From: CAZUFB01 sp048173955
GTDB taxonomy: Bacteria; Actinomycetota; Coriobacteriia; Coriobacteriales; UMGS124
Reading direction: 5' to 3'
Assembly: GCA_048173955.1 (NCBI GenBank)
Contig: DBEYOB010000032.1
Location: 1-9,825 of the forward strand
Length of the DNA: 9,825 nucleotides
Shown here: positions 1 through 6,214 of the stretch, in pieces
Position numbering within the stretch: the first letter of the stretch is position 1
Layout: every line of letters starts with the position of its first letter
The notes under the pieces: generated by a model
Told to the model about the DNA's origin: nothing
What the model saw: the letters and a program-made list of their open reading frames with translations, nothing else
Databases searched by the model: none
Translations under genes and position numbers: made by a program

Positions 1-44
<44 letters not shown>

Positions 45-63
45 GGTTCACGGCGCGAGGGAT

Positions 64-91
64 AAGATACCATAAGGCGGCGGCGATGCAA
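64..91 (-). promoter_or_regulatory. Promoter of tRNA-Ala
   Basis: On the minus strand, -35-like TTGCAT (plus 86-91) and -10 TATCTT (plus 64-69) are separated by 16 bases. The bases TGG directly precede the -10, which gives an extended -10 (TGnTATCTT). The predicted start near position 57 leaves a leader of about 12 bases before the mature tRNA 5' end at 44. This arrangement is seen directly; activity is inferred. Confidence 0.6.
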
Positions 92-193
92 GCGGAAACT
101 GGGGAGGCAGGACGATTTGCAGACTTCTCCACAATTCGTCCGCGAAACGCCGCCGGCAGCCTCCCGGCCGCGAGACATGCGCTCCGGCGGACC

Positions 194-1576
194 CTACCGC
201 GCGGCGCCTCCCTGCAGCACGTCGTTCCCGCCGTCGCGCGCATCCGGGGAGCCGTGCCCGACGCCCTCCGCGGCCGCCCCCCGCTCCGCGGGGAGGCACA
301 CCGGCAGGTCGGGGTCGGCCACGGTCTTCAGCCGCGTCCCGACCGCCTTCAGGCCGTGGTAGAGGACCAGGCAGGCGATCGACCCGATGGCGATGCCGTT
401 GAACGTCACGTCGCCCGCCGAGAACGTGTAGTCAGCGATGCCGACGATCATGGGAATGGCCGCCGTCACGAGGTTCACGTTGTTCGAGAAGTCGACGCGG
501 TTCTCGATCCAGATGCGGATGCCGAGCATGCCGATCATACCGTAGAGCAGCGTCGTCGCCCCGCCGAGCACGCCCACCGGGATGGAGTTGATGGCGGCGC
601 CGAACTTGGGGCACAGCGACAGCAGCAGGGCGAACAGCGCGGCGAACCAGTATGCCGCCGTCGAGTAGACGCGCGTGGCGGCCATGACGCCGATGTTCTC
701 GGCATAGGTCGTCGTGGCGCAGCCGCCGCCGAGACCCGCAAGCGTGGTGCCCAGGCCGTCGGAGAACAGGGCCCGGCCGATGTGGCCGTCGTAGTTGCGC
801 CCCGTCATCGTGGCAACCGACTTCACGTGGCCGATGTTCTCGGCGATCAGCACGAGGATGACCGGAATGAACATGCCGAGCACCGACCAGTTCACGACGG
901 GCGTGTGGAAGTCCGGGAGGCCGAACCACGCCGCCTCACCGATCGCCGTGAAGTCGACCTCGCCCCGGAAGCAGGCGAAGGCGTAGCCGATCAGCACGCC
1001 GATAAGGATGTTGAGGCGGCCGACGAGGCCTTTGAACAGCACGCCGACCAGAATGATCGCGACCACGGTCACCAGCGCCGTCACCGGCGCGCCGGCGAAG
1101 TTGCTCCACGCGCTCGGCGCCAGGTTGAAGCCGATGATGGCGACGATGGTTCCGGTCACCACGGGCGGCATGACGAGGTCGATCCACTTGGCGCCGGCGA
1201 AGTGCACCACGATGCCGACGAGGGCCAGGCAGACGCCCGCGCACAGGATGCCGAAGCTCGCCACCCCCATGTCGCCGCCCGCCGCGGTGGCGGCGAGCAC
1301 CGGGGCGATGAAGCCGAACGACGAACCCAGGTAGCTCGGCAGACAGTTGTTGTTGACCAGCAGGAAGATTGCCGTCGAGAGCGCGGTGAAGAAAAGCGTG
1401 GTGGCGGGGTCGAACCCGGTGAGGATGGGCACGAGGAACGTCGCGCCGAACATGGCGATGACGTGCTGTGCGCCGATGCCGGCGGTGCGCCCCCAGGTGA
1501 GGCGTTCCTCGGGCTCGACGACCTCCCCCGGCTTCAGATGCTTGCCGTCGCCGTGAAGCTTCCAACTGAAAGCCAT
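194..1576 (-). CDS. NCS2-family uracil/pyrimidine permease (UraA/RutG-like)
   Basis: 460-aa polytopic membrane protein of the nucleobase:cation symporter-2 family, expected to import uracil or a related base with protons. Visible family marks are GIGAQHV near residues 33-39, SSFGFIAP at 85-92, ENIGH at 246-250 followed by KSVATMTGRN, and TTYAENIGVMAATRVYST at 289-306. E246, H250 and E293 match the Glu/His/Glu substrate and proton residues known in E. coli UraA. The ENIGH-VKSVA-MTGRN stretch looks closer to RutG than to UraA. The last 40 residues are a polar Gly/Ala-rich tail beyond the transport fold. I chose the ATG at 1576 over the one at 1621 because GGGAGAAGGGAG (plus 1587-1598) lies 10 bases upstream and the extra residues look unlike a membrane-protein start. 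Substrate choice among uracil, xanthine and thymine cannot be fixed from sequence. Confidence 0.92.
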   Translation of the reverse strand: MAFSWKLHGDGKHLKPGEVVEPEERLTWGRTAGIGAQHVIAMFGATFLVPILTGFDPATTLFFTALSTAIFLLVNNNCLPSYLGSSFGFIAPVLAATAAGGDMGVASFGILCAGVCLALVGIVVHFAGAKWIDLVMPPVVTGTIVAIIGFNLAPSAWSNFAGAPVTALVTVVAIILVGVLFKGLVGRLNILIGVLIGYAFACFRGEVDFTAIGEAAWFGLPDFHTPVVNWSVLGMFIPVILVLIAENIGHVKSVATMTGRNYDGHIGRALFSDGLGTTLAGLGGGCATTTYAENIGVMAATRVYSTAAYWFAALFALLLSLCPKFGAAINSIPVGVLGGATTLLYGMIGMLGIRIWIENRVDFSNNVNLVTAAIPMIVGIADYTFSAGDVTFNGIAIGSIACLVLYHGLKAVGTRLKTVADPDLPVCLPAERGAAAEGVGHGSPDARDGGNDVLQGGAAR

Positions 1577-1603
1577 GCTGCCAGAGCTCCCTTCTCCCAG
1601 CGC

Positions 1604-1651
1604 GGGCACGCCGCGCCGCAAACGTGTCGGGCGCGACGCGGCGCTGCGCCC
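1604..1651 (-). promoter_or_regulatory. GC-rich hairpin in the leader of the uracil-type permease
   Basis: Positions 1609-1615 pair perfectly with 1637-1643 (7 bp), and 1604-1607 pair with 1648-1651 (4 bp), across a small internal loop. The structure sits just upstream of the ribosome-binding sequence of the permease gene. It could be a leader regulatory element, but in DNA this GC-rich a stem of this size may arise by chance. I saw no convincing PyrR-binding loop. Confidence 0.3.
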
Positions 1652-1671
1652 GGGGCGAGAAGACCCGGCTC

Positions 1672-1712
1672 ATAATAGTAGCGCCCCCGCACGCGCGGTG
1701 CATGCGGGGGCG
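1672..1712 (-). terminator. Putative terminator of the amino-acid ABC operon
   Basis: A perfect 10-bp stem (1682-1691 with 1703-1712, five consecutive G-C pairs in the middle) with an 11-base loop lies 44 bases past the ATPase stop codon. On the minus strand it is followed by GCTACTATTAT, which is T-rich but not an uninterrupted run, so termination may be partial. The same TATTAT (1672-1677) resembles a -10 box and could serve the downstream permease gene; no good -35 is visible because that position falls in the hairpin. Confidence 0.55.
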
Positions 1713-1755
1713 TGCGGAATTCGGCGACGGGTCGCGGCGGTTGAGGGGCGCACCG

Positions 1756-2511
1756 TCAGCCGATGTCTCCCAGGAAGCTTCTGGTGCGCTCAGACTTGGG
1801 GTGGTCGAACACCTCGGAGGGCGCCCCCTGCTCGACGATGCGGCCGCCGTCCATGAACACGACGCGGTCGGCCACGTCGCGCGCGAAGCCCATCTCGTGC
1901 GTCACGACCATCATGGTCATCCCGCCCTGCGCCAACTCGCGCATGACGTCGAGGACGCCGCGGACGAGCTCGGGGTCGAGCGCGCTCGTCGCCTCGTCGA
2001 ACAGCATGACGTGAGGGTCCATCGCCAGGGCGCGCGCGATGGCGACGCGCTGCTGCTGGCCGCCCGACAGCTGCGCGGGGAGATAGTCCGCCCGCTCGGC
2101 GAGGCCGACGCGCGCGAGCTGCCTCAGGGCGACCTCCTCGGCTTCCTCCCTGGAGCGCTTGAGCACCTTGCGCTGGGCGAGCATGACGTTCTTCTTCGCC
2201 GTGAGGTGCGGGAAGAGGTTGAACGACTGGAACACCATGCCGACATGCTCGCGCACCTTGTTGATGTTCGTCTTGGGCGAGGTGATCTCGGTGTCCTCGA
2301 ACCAGATGCGCCCCGCCGTGGGGGTCTCGAGGCGGTTCACGCACCGCAGCATAGTCGACTTGCCCGAACCGGACGGGCCGAGCACGACCACGACCTCGCC
2401 GCGCGCGACGTCGAGGTCGATCCCCTTGAGCACCTCGGTCGTCCCATAGCTCTTGCGCAGCCCCTCGATGCGGATGACGGGCCTGCCGCCGTTCGTCTCG
2501 CCTGCCGGCAT
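1756..2511 (-). CDS. Polar amino-acid ABC transporter ATPase (GlnQ type)
   Basis: 251-aa ATP-binding subunit that hydrolyses ATP at the cytoplasmic face to power amino-acid import with the permease and binding protein encoded just upstream. All motor motifs are intact: Walker A GPSGSGKST (45-53), Q-loop Q95 in FQSFNLFPHL, signature LSGGQQQR (148-155), Walker B VMLFDE (168-173), D-loop SALD (176-179) and switch His H205. Length and the LFPHLT and EATSALDPE stretches are typical of the GlnQ/HisP/ArtP group. Its ATG directly abuts the TAG stop of the permease gene (TAGATG), with AAGGGAGG (plus 2520-2527) 8 bases upstream, so the two are translationally linked. It is the last gene of the operon. 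The exact amino acid carried cannot be read from an ATPase. Confidence 0.96.
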   Translation of the reverse strand: MPAGETNGGRPVIRIEGLRKSYGTTEVLKGIDLDVARGEVVVVLGPSGSGKSTMLRCVNRLETPTAGRIWFEDTEITSPKTNINKVREHVGMVFQSFNLFPHLTAKKNVMLAQRKVLKRSREEAEEVALRQLARVGLAERADYLPAQLSGGQQQRVAIARALAMDPHVMLFDEATSALDPELVRGVLDVMRELAQGGMTMMVVTHEMGFARDVADRVVFMDGGRIVEQGAPSEVFDHPKSERTRSFLGDIG

Positions 2512-3900
2512 CTACCTCGCCTCCCTTCGCGGCGCCGAGGCCGCAACGCTGCGCGCGACGCTCTCGTCGGTCGCGTTCTGGATGACGACCGGCGTGACGT
2601 CGCCGGTCTGCGCCGCGGCGACGGCGAGCCCAATCGGCTGCCCGGGCTCGCCGGAGGCGTCGGGTCCGTCGGGACGAACGCCGTCGCGCGCCGCAAGCCT
2701 CTTCTCGAACGAGCCGATGAGCTTGGTGAGCGGAAGCGTCACGATCAGATAGTAGCAGGCGGCGACGATGTAGGGCGTTATGTTGCCCGTGGTCGAGGTG
2801 AGCGACTTCGAGAACATCATGAGCTCCATCACGCCGACGGACGCCAGAAGCGAGGTGTCCTTGTACAGGAGGATGAACTCGCTGGTCGCCGTGGGGATCA
2901 CGCGCCGCACCGACTGCGGGATGATGACCGAGAACATGGTCTGCGGGGCCGTCATACCCAGCGAACGCGCAGCCTCGAACTGGCCCTTGGGAATCGACTG
3001 TATGCCTGCGCGGAATATCTCGCACAGATACGCCCCCGAGTTGAGCGCAAGCGCGCAGAACCCGAGCACGAAGCTGTCGATGTTGATCCCGAGCAGCGGG
3101 AGGCCGAAGAAGTAGATGTAGATCTGCAGGAACAGCGGCGTGCCGCGCACCACGTTGACGTAGAGCCCGGCGAGGCCGCGCACCACGGCGATGCCGCTCA
3201 TGCGCATGAAGGCGAGGGCGAAGCCCAGCGGGATGGCGAGCGGGAAGCCGATGAGCACCAGGCCCAGGGCGCGCAGCCAGCCGACGAAGAGGTCGGGCGC
3301 CGCCTGGACGGCGACCTGGGGGTTGAAGAACAGGTTCAAAAACTTGTTCGAGTTCCACGCCTCGACCCAGGCCTGATCGTCGAGCCAGCCCACGATGCCC
3401 TCGACGACGCCCTGCTCGACGATCTGAATCGACGGCGTCTGCCCCAGCTCGACCTCGGCGCCGTCCGCCGCGACGTACGACACGCCCATCGAGAACGCCA
3501 TGGCGCGGTCGGGCGGGACGAGCTTTTGAATCTCGACGCGGACGAGGAGCCCCGACGCGACCGGCTCCTCGAACGCCACCCGGGCGCCTGCGGAGTCGAC
3601 GCTGCCGTCGTAGGCGACGTCGAGCCGGTCGAGCCCGTCGAGGACGGTCACCTCGACCGAGGTGTCCTCGGTCGCCTGGGTCCCCTCGGGGAACGAGAAC
3701 GAGATCGAGGACAGCTCCTCGTCCTCCCCCACCGTACCCTCCCACGTGAAGCGCGTCGCCACCCCGGCGAGCACCTCGTCGCCGCTCGAGTTGGTCCCGC
3801 GCGCCGTGGTCCGGTCGGTCGAGAGGCCCCATGCGGGCGTCGCGCACCCGAGCAGCAGCGCCGCGACGCATGCGACGACCAGCAGCAGCGCCGCCCGCAT
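2512..3900 (-). CDS. Amino-acid ABC transporter permease with an N-terminal extracytoplasmic domain
   Basis: 462-aa protein in three parts. Residues 1-25 form a signal-peptide-like stretch with a hydrophobic core and a possible lipobox (LLGC, Cys19). Residues about 26-185 form a soluble, acidic, Val/Thr/Ser-rich region that I do not recognise; its alternating pattern suggests beta strands. Residues about 200-402 are a HisM/GlnP-type membrane domain with the cytoplasmic ATPase-docking EAA loop at 309-329 (EAARSLGM...IIPQ). A 60-residue polar tail follows to 462. Family permeases are usually about 220-250 aa, so both ends are extra. The start is uncertain: the ATG at 3963 lies one base after the binding-protein stop, but the ATG at 3900 begins a clean signal peptide and leaves a perfect palindrome (3919-3942) outside the gene. 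Neither has a strong ribosome-binding site. Second gene of the operon. Confidence 0.88.
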   Translation of the reverse strand: MRAALLLVVACVAALLLGCATPAWGLSTDRTTARGTNSSGDEVLAGVATRFTWEGTVGEDEELSSISFSFPEGTQATEDTSVEVTVLDGLDRLDVAYDGSVDSAGARVAFEEPVASGLLVRVEIQKLVPPDRAMAFSMGVSYVAADGAEVELGQTPSIQIVEQGVVEGIVGWLDDQAWVEAWNSNKFLNLFFNPQVAVQAAPDLFVGWLRALGLVLIGFPLAIPLGFALAFMRMSGIAVVRGLAGLYVNVVRGTPLFLQIYIYFFGLPLLGINIDSFVLGFCALALNSGAYLCEIFRAGIQSIPKGQFEAARSLGMTAPQTMFSVIIPQSVRRVIPTATSEFILLYKDTSLLASVGVMELMMFSKSLTSTTGNITPYIVAACYYLIVTLPLTKLIGSFEKRLAARDGVRPDGPDASGEPGQPIGLAVAAAQTGDVTPVVIQNATDESVARSVAASAPRREAR

Positions 3901-3918
3901 GCCCTGCGTCGAGGGGAC

Positions 3919-3942
3919 GCCCCGGGACGCGCGTCCCGGGGC
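3919..3942 (-). repeat. Perfect 24-base palindrome between binding-protein and permease genes
   Basis: The two 12-base halves GCCCCGGGACGC and GCGTCCCGGGGC are exact reverse complements. In the operon mRNA they would fold into a very stable GC hairpin. No T-run follows on the minus strand, so it is not a standard intrinsic terminator. Its position, right after the binding-protein gene and before the permease gene, matches the stabilising or attenuating hairpins known in hisJ-hisQ and malE-malF type operons, which raise binding-protein mRNA over permease mRNA. That role is inferred. Confidence 0.7.
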
Positions 3943-3964
3943 ATGTCCAAGCAGGACGCCCATG

Positions 3965-4858
3965 CTATTCCGCCGACTCTTCGAAGTAGCGGGCGTACAG
4001 CTCGTCGAGGAAGCCCTCCTCGTCGAGTGCCGCAAGCTGCTCGTTCAGCGCCTCGAGCAGCGCGGGGTTCTCCTTGGAGACCGCGATCGCGTACTGCTCG
4101 CCGGTGGGGATCTCCTCGATGATCTCGCAGTCCGGATAGGCGTTGGCCACCATGTACTGCGCGATGGGCAGATCCTCGCAGAACGCGTCCGCCTTTCCCG
4201 CGGCGAGCGCGGCGAACGCCGAGCTCTGGTCGTCGTAGGGCACGATCGTCGAGTCGGGAAGGTTCTCGGTCGCCCAGTCCTGGCCCGTGGTCCCCGAGTG
4301 CACCGCGACGGTCTTACCGGCCAGGTCGTCACGGCTCGTGTAGCCGGAATCCTTCAGCACGGTGATCGACTGGTTCGAGTCGCAGTACGGCTCGGTGAAG
4401 TCGACGTCGTCGAGCCGATCTTCGGTGATGGTGACCGAGGAGACGGCGACATCCATCTTGCCGCCCGCGTAGACGGAAGGGACCAGGGTGTCGAACTTCT
4501 GGGGCGCAAGGTAGACGAGCTCGAGCCCCATGCGGTCGCAGATCTCGGTCATAAGGTCGTATTCGTAGCCCTGGGGCTGCTCGCCGTCCATCGAGATGAA
4601 GGGCGGGTAGTCGCAGTCCGACCCAACGGTGAGCGAACCTGGGGTGACGAGGCCCAGCGGGTTGTCCGCATCGGTTTCGGCCGCGCCGCCGGAGGCAGAC
4701 TCCCCATCGGCGGCGTCGGAGGCCGCGTCCGTCTCGCCCTCGCCCCCGCAGCCGGAGAGCGCGCCCAAAACCGAGGCGGCTCCCGCCGCCGACAGGCAGA
4801 CGAACGCCCTGCGGGACAGCGCCGACGCCGGCGCATTGTTCTGAAAACGAGCAGCCAT
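3965..4858 (-). CDS. Amino-acid ABC transporter substrate-binding lipoprotein (SBP family 3), Tat-type signal
   Basis: 297-aa extracytoplasmic receptor that captures an amino acid and hands it to the adjacent permease/ATPase. The N-terminus has a twin-arginine motif SRRAFV (15-20), a hydrophobic stretch and a lipobox LSGC with lipidation Cys37, followed by an Ala/Asp/Gly/Ser-rich linker to about residue 66. The binding domain (about 70-295) shows CDYPPF (82-87), the family 3 signature region GYEYDLMTEICDRMG (97-111), SSVTITEDR (140-148), DFTEPY (153-158), HSGTTGQ (187-193) and FCEDLP (226-231). T143, T145 and R148 match the usual ligand-carboxylate contacts. The substrate is not clear; a polar or charged amino acid is likely. 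First gene of the three-gene operon, with AT-rich upstream DNA. The ATG at 4858 has only a weak GAGAA ribosome-binding sequence. Confidence 0.93.
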   Translation of the reverse strand: MAARFQNNAPASALSRRAFVCLSAAGAASVLGALSGCGGEGETDAASDAADGESASGGAAETDADNPLGLVTPGSLTVGSDCDYPPFISMDGEQPQGYEYDLMTEICDRMGLELVYLAPQKFDTLVPSVYAGGKMDVAVSSVTITEDRLDDVDFTEPYCDSNQSITVLKDSGYTSRDDLAGKTVAVHSGTTGQDWATENLPDSTIVPYDDQSSAFAALAAGKADAFCEDLPIAQYMVANAYPDCEIIEEIPTGEQYAIAVSKENPALLEALNEQLAALDEEGFLDELYARYFEESAE

Positions 4859-4872
4859 GGCATTCTCGATTC

Positions 4873-4965
4873 ACTCGAAACCAGTAGTTAGCCCACTATA
4901 TACGAAAATTTGGATAGAAATATGTCTTAATGCAGTATTTACAAAACTGCTCGGTGAAGGGCGCC
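4873..4965 (-). promoter_or_regulatory. AT-rich promoter region of the amino-acid ABC operon
   Basis: This spacer is strikingly AT-rich compared with the rest of the window. On the minus strand a -10 candidate TATAGT occupies plus 4895-4900 and would place the transcript start about 30 bases before the binding-protein ATG. No matching -35 hexamer is found at 16-18 bases. A loose inverted repeat AAATA/TATTT (13 bases apart, about plus 4918-4940) lies just upstream and could be an activator or repressor site. The region lies between the aldolase terminator and this operon, so it must carry the operon promoter unless there is read-through. Confidence 0.55.
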
Positions 4966-4972
4966 CGACAGC

Positions 4973-5010
4973 AAAAGGCCGGCCGCAGTCGAGAAAGACT
5001 GCGGCCGGCC
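4973..5010 (-). terminator. Intrinsic terminator of the aldolase gene
   Basis: A perfect 14-bp stem (4977-4990 with 4997-5010) closes a 6-base loop TTTCTC and is followed on the minus strand by TTTT. It begins 55 bases after the aldolase stop codon. On the plus strand no T-run follows, so it acts in one direction. It separates the aldolase unit from the amino-acid transporter operon. Confidence 0.92.
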
Positions 5011-5065
5011 TCGATTCGGCAGAACGGCCCCCTCGGCATGCGCCGGGGTTTAATCGTACCGGGGT

Positions 5066-6022
5066 TTAGCGGATGTCGGCGAGCGTGAAGTCGTCGATCC
5101 CCTTGAAGACGTCCATGGCCTCCTGGACGTCGTAGTCGGACAGCGTGATCGCGCTGATCGCCTTGGTCAGGCGGACCGCCTCGTCGAGCGAGCGCTGGTG
5201 GATGTTGCGGCCGGTGGCGTTGCCGTCGGCACCGCCCACGTGGATCTGCTCCCACAGCTGCGTGAGGAACGTCTCCGCGTCGACCGTGGAGCCGCCCGCG
5301 CACACCAGACCGCAGCGGCCGGCGGCGAGCGAGGCCTGCTTGAGCAGCTCGGCGGAGGTCTTGTCGCAGCCCTCGGCGGGCTTGGGCGGGTTGACCTTCA
5401 CGAAGTCGGCACCCAGGCACAGTGCGCAGCCGGCGGCACCGGCGATGAGGTCGGCGTCCTTCTCGGCGGTGACGGCCTTGCCGCGCGGGTAGATCCACAG
5501 CACGACGATGAGGCCGTTGGCGTGCGCGTCGGCGATGAGCTGGCCGGCCTCCTCGACCATCTGCGCCTCGAACTCGCTGCCGAGGTAGATGGTGTAGCCG
5601 ATGCCGACGACGTTCACGCCCGCGTCGCGCATGTCGAGCACGCACTCGAGGTCGGACAGCATTGGCGAGTAGGGGTCGCTCTGCGCCGTCTTGACGATGT
5701 TCGTCTTGGAGTTCATCTTGACGAGGTAGTTGATGTCCGGATAGTCCTCGCCATAGCGCGCCACGAGACCGCGCTGGGCGGCAAGGACGCCGATCGTGCC
5801 CTGGGCGCCGATCTGGAACAGGTGCTCGGGGTCGGCGTCGGAGGGGTCGATGCCCTCGCCGTAGAAGTCCTTGTTGAGGTGCTCGAACTTCTGGTCGCAT
5901 GCGAACAGCATCAGGCGGCCCGTCCCGCGCGTGGCGGCCATGTAGTTGTCGCGGTAGGTGTCTTTAAACTCAGGCATGACGTCGAGCGGGACGCGCACGT
6001 CCTCACGCGAAATCTTGGGCAT
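5066..6022 (-). CDS. fbaB: Class I fructose-1,6-bisphosphate aldolase (DhnA/FbaB type)
   Basis: 318-aa cytoplasmic TIM-barrel enzyme that reversibly splits fructose 1,6-bisphosphate into glyceraldehyde 3-phosphate and dihydroxyacetone phosphate through a lysine Schiff base, without metal. Family marks are ACDQKFEHLN (41-50), VVLWIYPRGKAV (173-184), the active-site strand GADFVKVNPP (204-213) with K209 as the probable Schiff-base lysine, and the phosphate-binding CAGGS (241-245) and GRNIHQR (271-277). Size is close to E. coli FbaB (about 350 aa). The ATG at 6022 is chosen over 6079 because a strong GGAGGAGG (plus 6028-6035) lies 5 bases upstream. It is a single-gene unit flanked by terminators on both sides. 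Related DhnA-family aldolases act on other sugar phosphates, so the exact substrate is inferred. Confidence 0.9.
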   Translation of the reverse strand: MPKISREDVRVPLDVMPEFKDTYRDNYMAATRGTGRLMLFACDQKFEHLNKDFYGEGIDPSDADPEHLFQIGAQGTIGVLAAQRGLVARYGEDYPDINYLVKMNSKTNIVKTAQSDPYSPMLSDLECVLDMRDAGVNVVGIGYTIYLGSEFEAQMVEEAGQLIADAHANGLIVVLWIYPRGKAVTAEKDADLIAGAAGCALCLGADFVKVNPPKPAEGCDKTSAELLKQASLAAGRCGLVCAGGSTVDAETFLTQLWEQIHVGGADGNATGRNIHQRSLDEAVRLTKAISAITLSDYDVQEAMDVFKGIDDFTLADIR

Positions 6023-6027
6023 CGCTT

Positions 6028-6035
6028 CCTCCTCC
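6028..6035 (-). promoter_or_regulatory. Strong ribosome-binding site of the aldolase gene
   Basis: GGAGGAGG on the minus strand lies 5 bases before the ATG at 6022. It is the strongest Shine-Dalgarno match in the window. It fixes the start at 6022, removing 19 residues from the longest possible reading frame, and suggests high expression. Confidence 0.85.
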
Positions 6036-6088
6036 GAAGGACCGTTTTTCTCGCGCGTGCCGGCGCTCGTGCGCGGCACACCGCCTAT

Positions 6089-6118
6089 AGGTTACAACGC
6101 GGCGCGGCCGACGTCCAA
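6089..6118 (-). promoter_or_regulatory. Candidate promoter of the aldolase gene
   Basis: On the minus strand TTGGAC (plus 6113-6118) and TAACCT (plus 6089-6094) are 18 bases apart, giving a transcript leader of about 60 bases. The -10 match is weak. An 8-base palindrome CCTATAGG (6084-6091) overlaps it. A promoter is expected here because an intrinsic terminator lies just upstream at 6140-6165. Confidence 0.35.
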
Positions 6119-6139
6119 GCAATCGGCCCGTCAAGCTTG

Positions 6140-6165
6140 AAAAAACGTTCGCCGGCGGCCGAACG
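6140..6165 (-). terminator. Intrinsic terminator of the ATP-grasp / alpha-E / transglutaminase unit
   Basis: CGTTCG (plus 6160-6165 read on the minus strand) pairs with CGAACG (plus 6146-6151) around an 8-base GC-rich loop and is followed directly by TTTTTT (plus 6140-6145). It starts about 50 bases after the transglutaminase stop codon. The stem is short (6 bp), but the T-run is the longest of the terminators in this window. Confidence 0.82.
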
Positions 6166-6214
6166 GGCTCCATGCAACGCCGAACGAGCTGCCCGCGGGC
6201 GCCGGGGCAGCACA

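Noticed and set aside
152..168. Possible terminator of the uracil-type permease (GCCGG/CCGGC, 7-base loop)
   Set aside because: The stem is only 5 bp and is followed by GGCGTTTCGC, not a T-run. It is too weak to call in sequence this rich in GC. I see no other terminator between the permease stop and the tRNA promoter.
3964..4035. Permease start at the ATG at 4035
   Set aside because: It would overlap the binding-protein coding region by 71 bases and adds 24 Ser/Arg/Thr-rich residues unlike any permease or signal-peptide start.
6146..6186. Direct repeat GCCGAACG at 6158-6165 and 6179-6186
   Set aside because: Two copies of an 8-base word in GC-rich DNA are not enough to suggest a regulatory or CRISPR-like repeat; one copy is part of the terminator stem.
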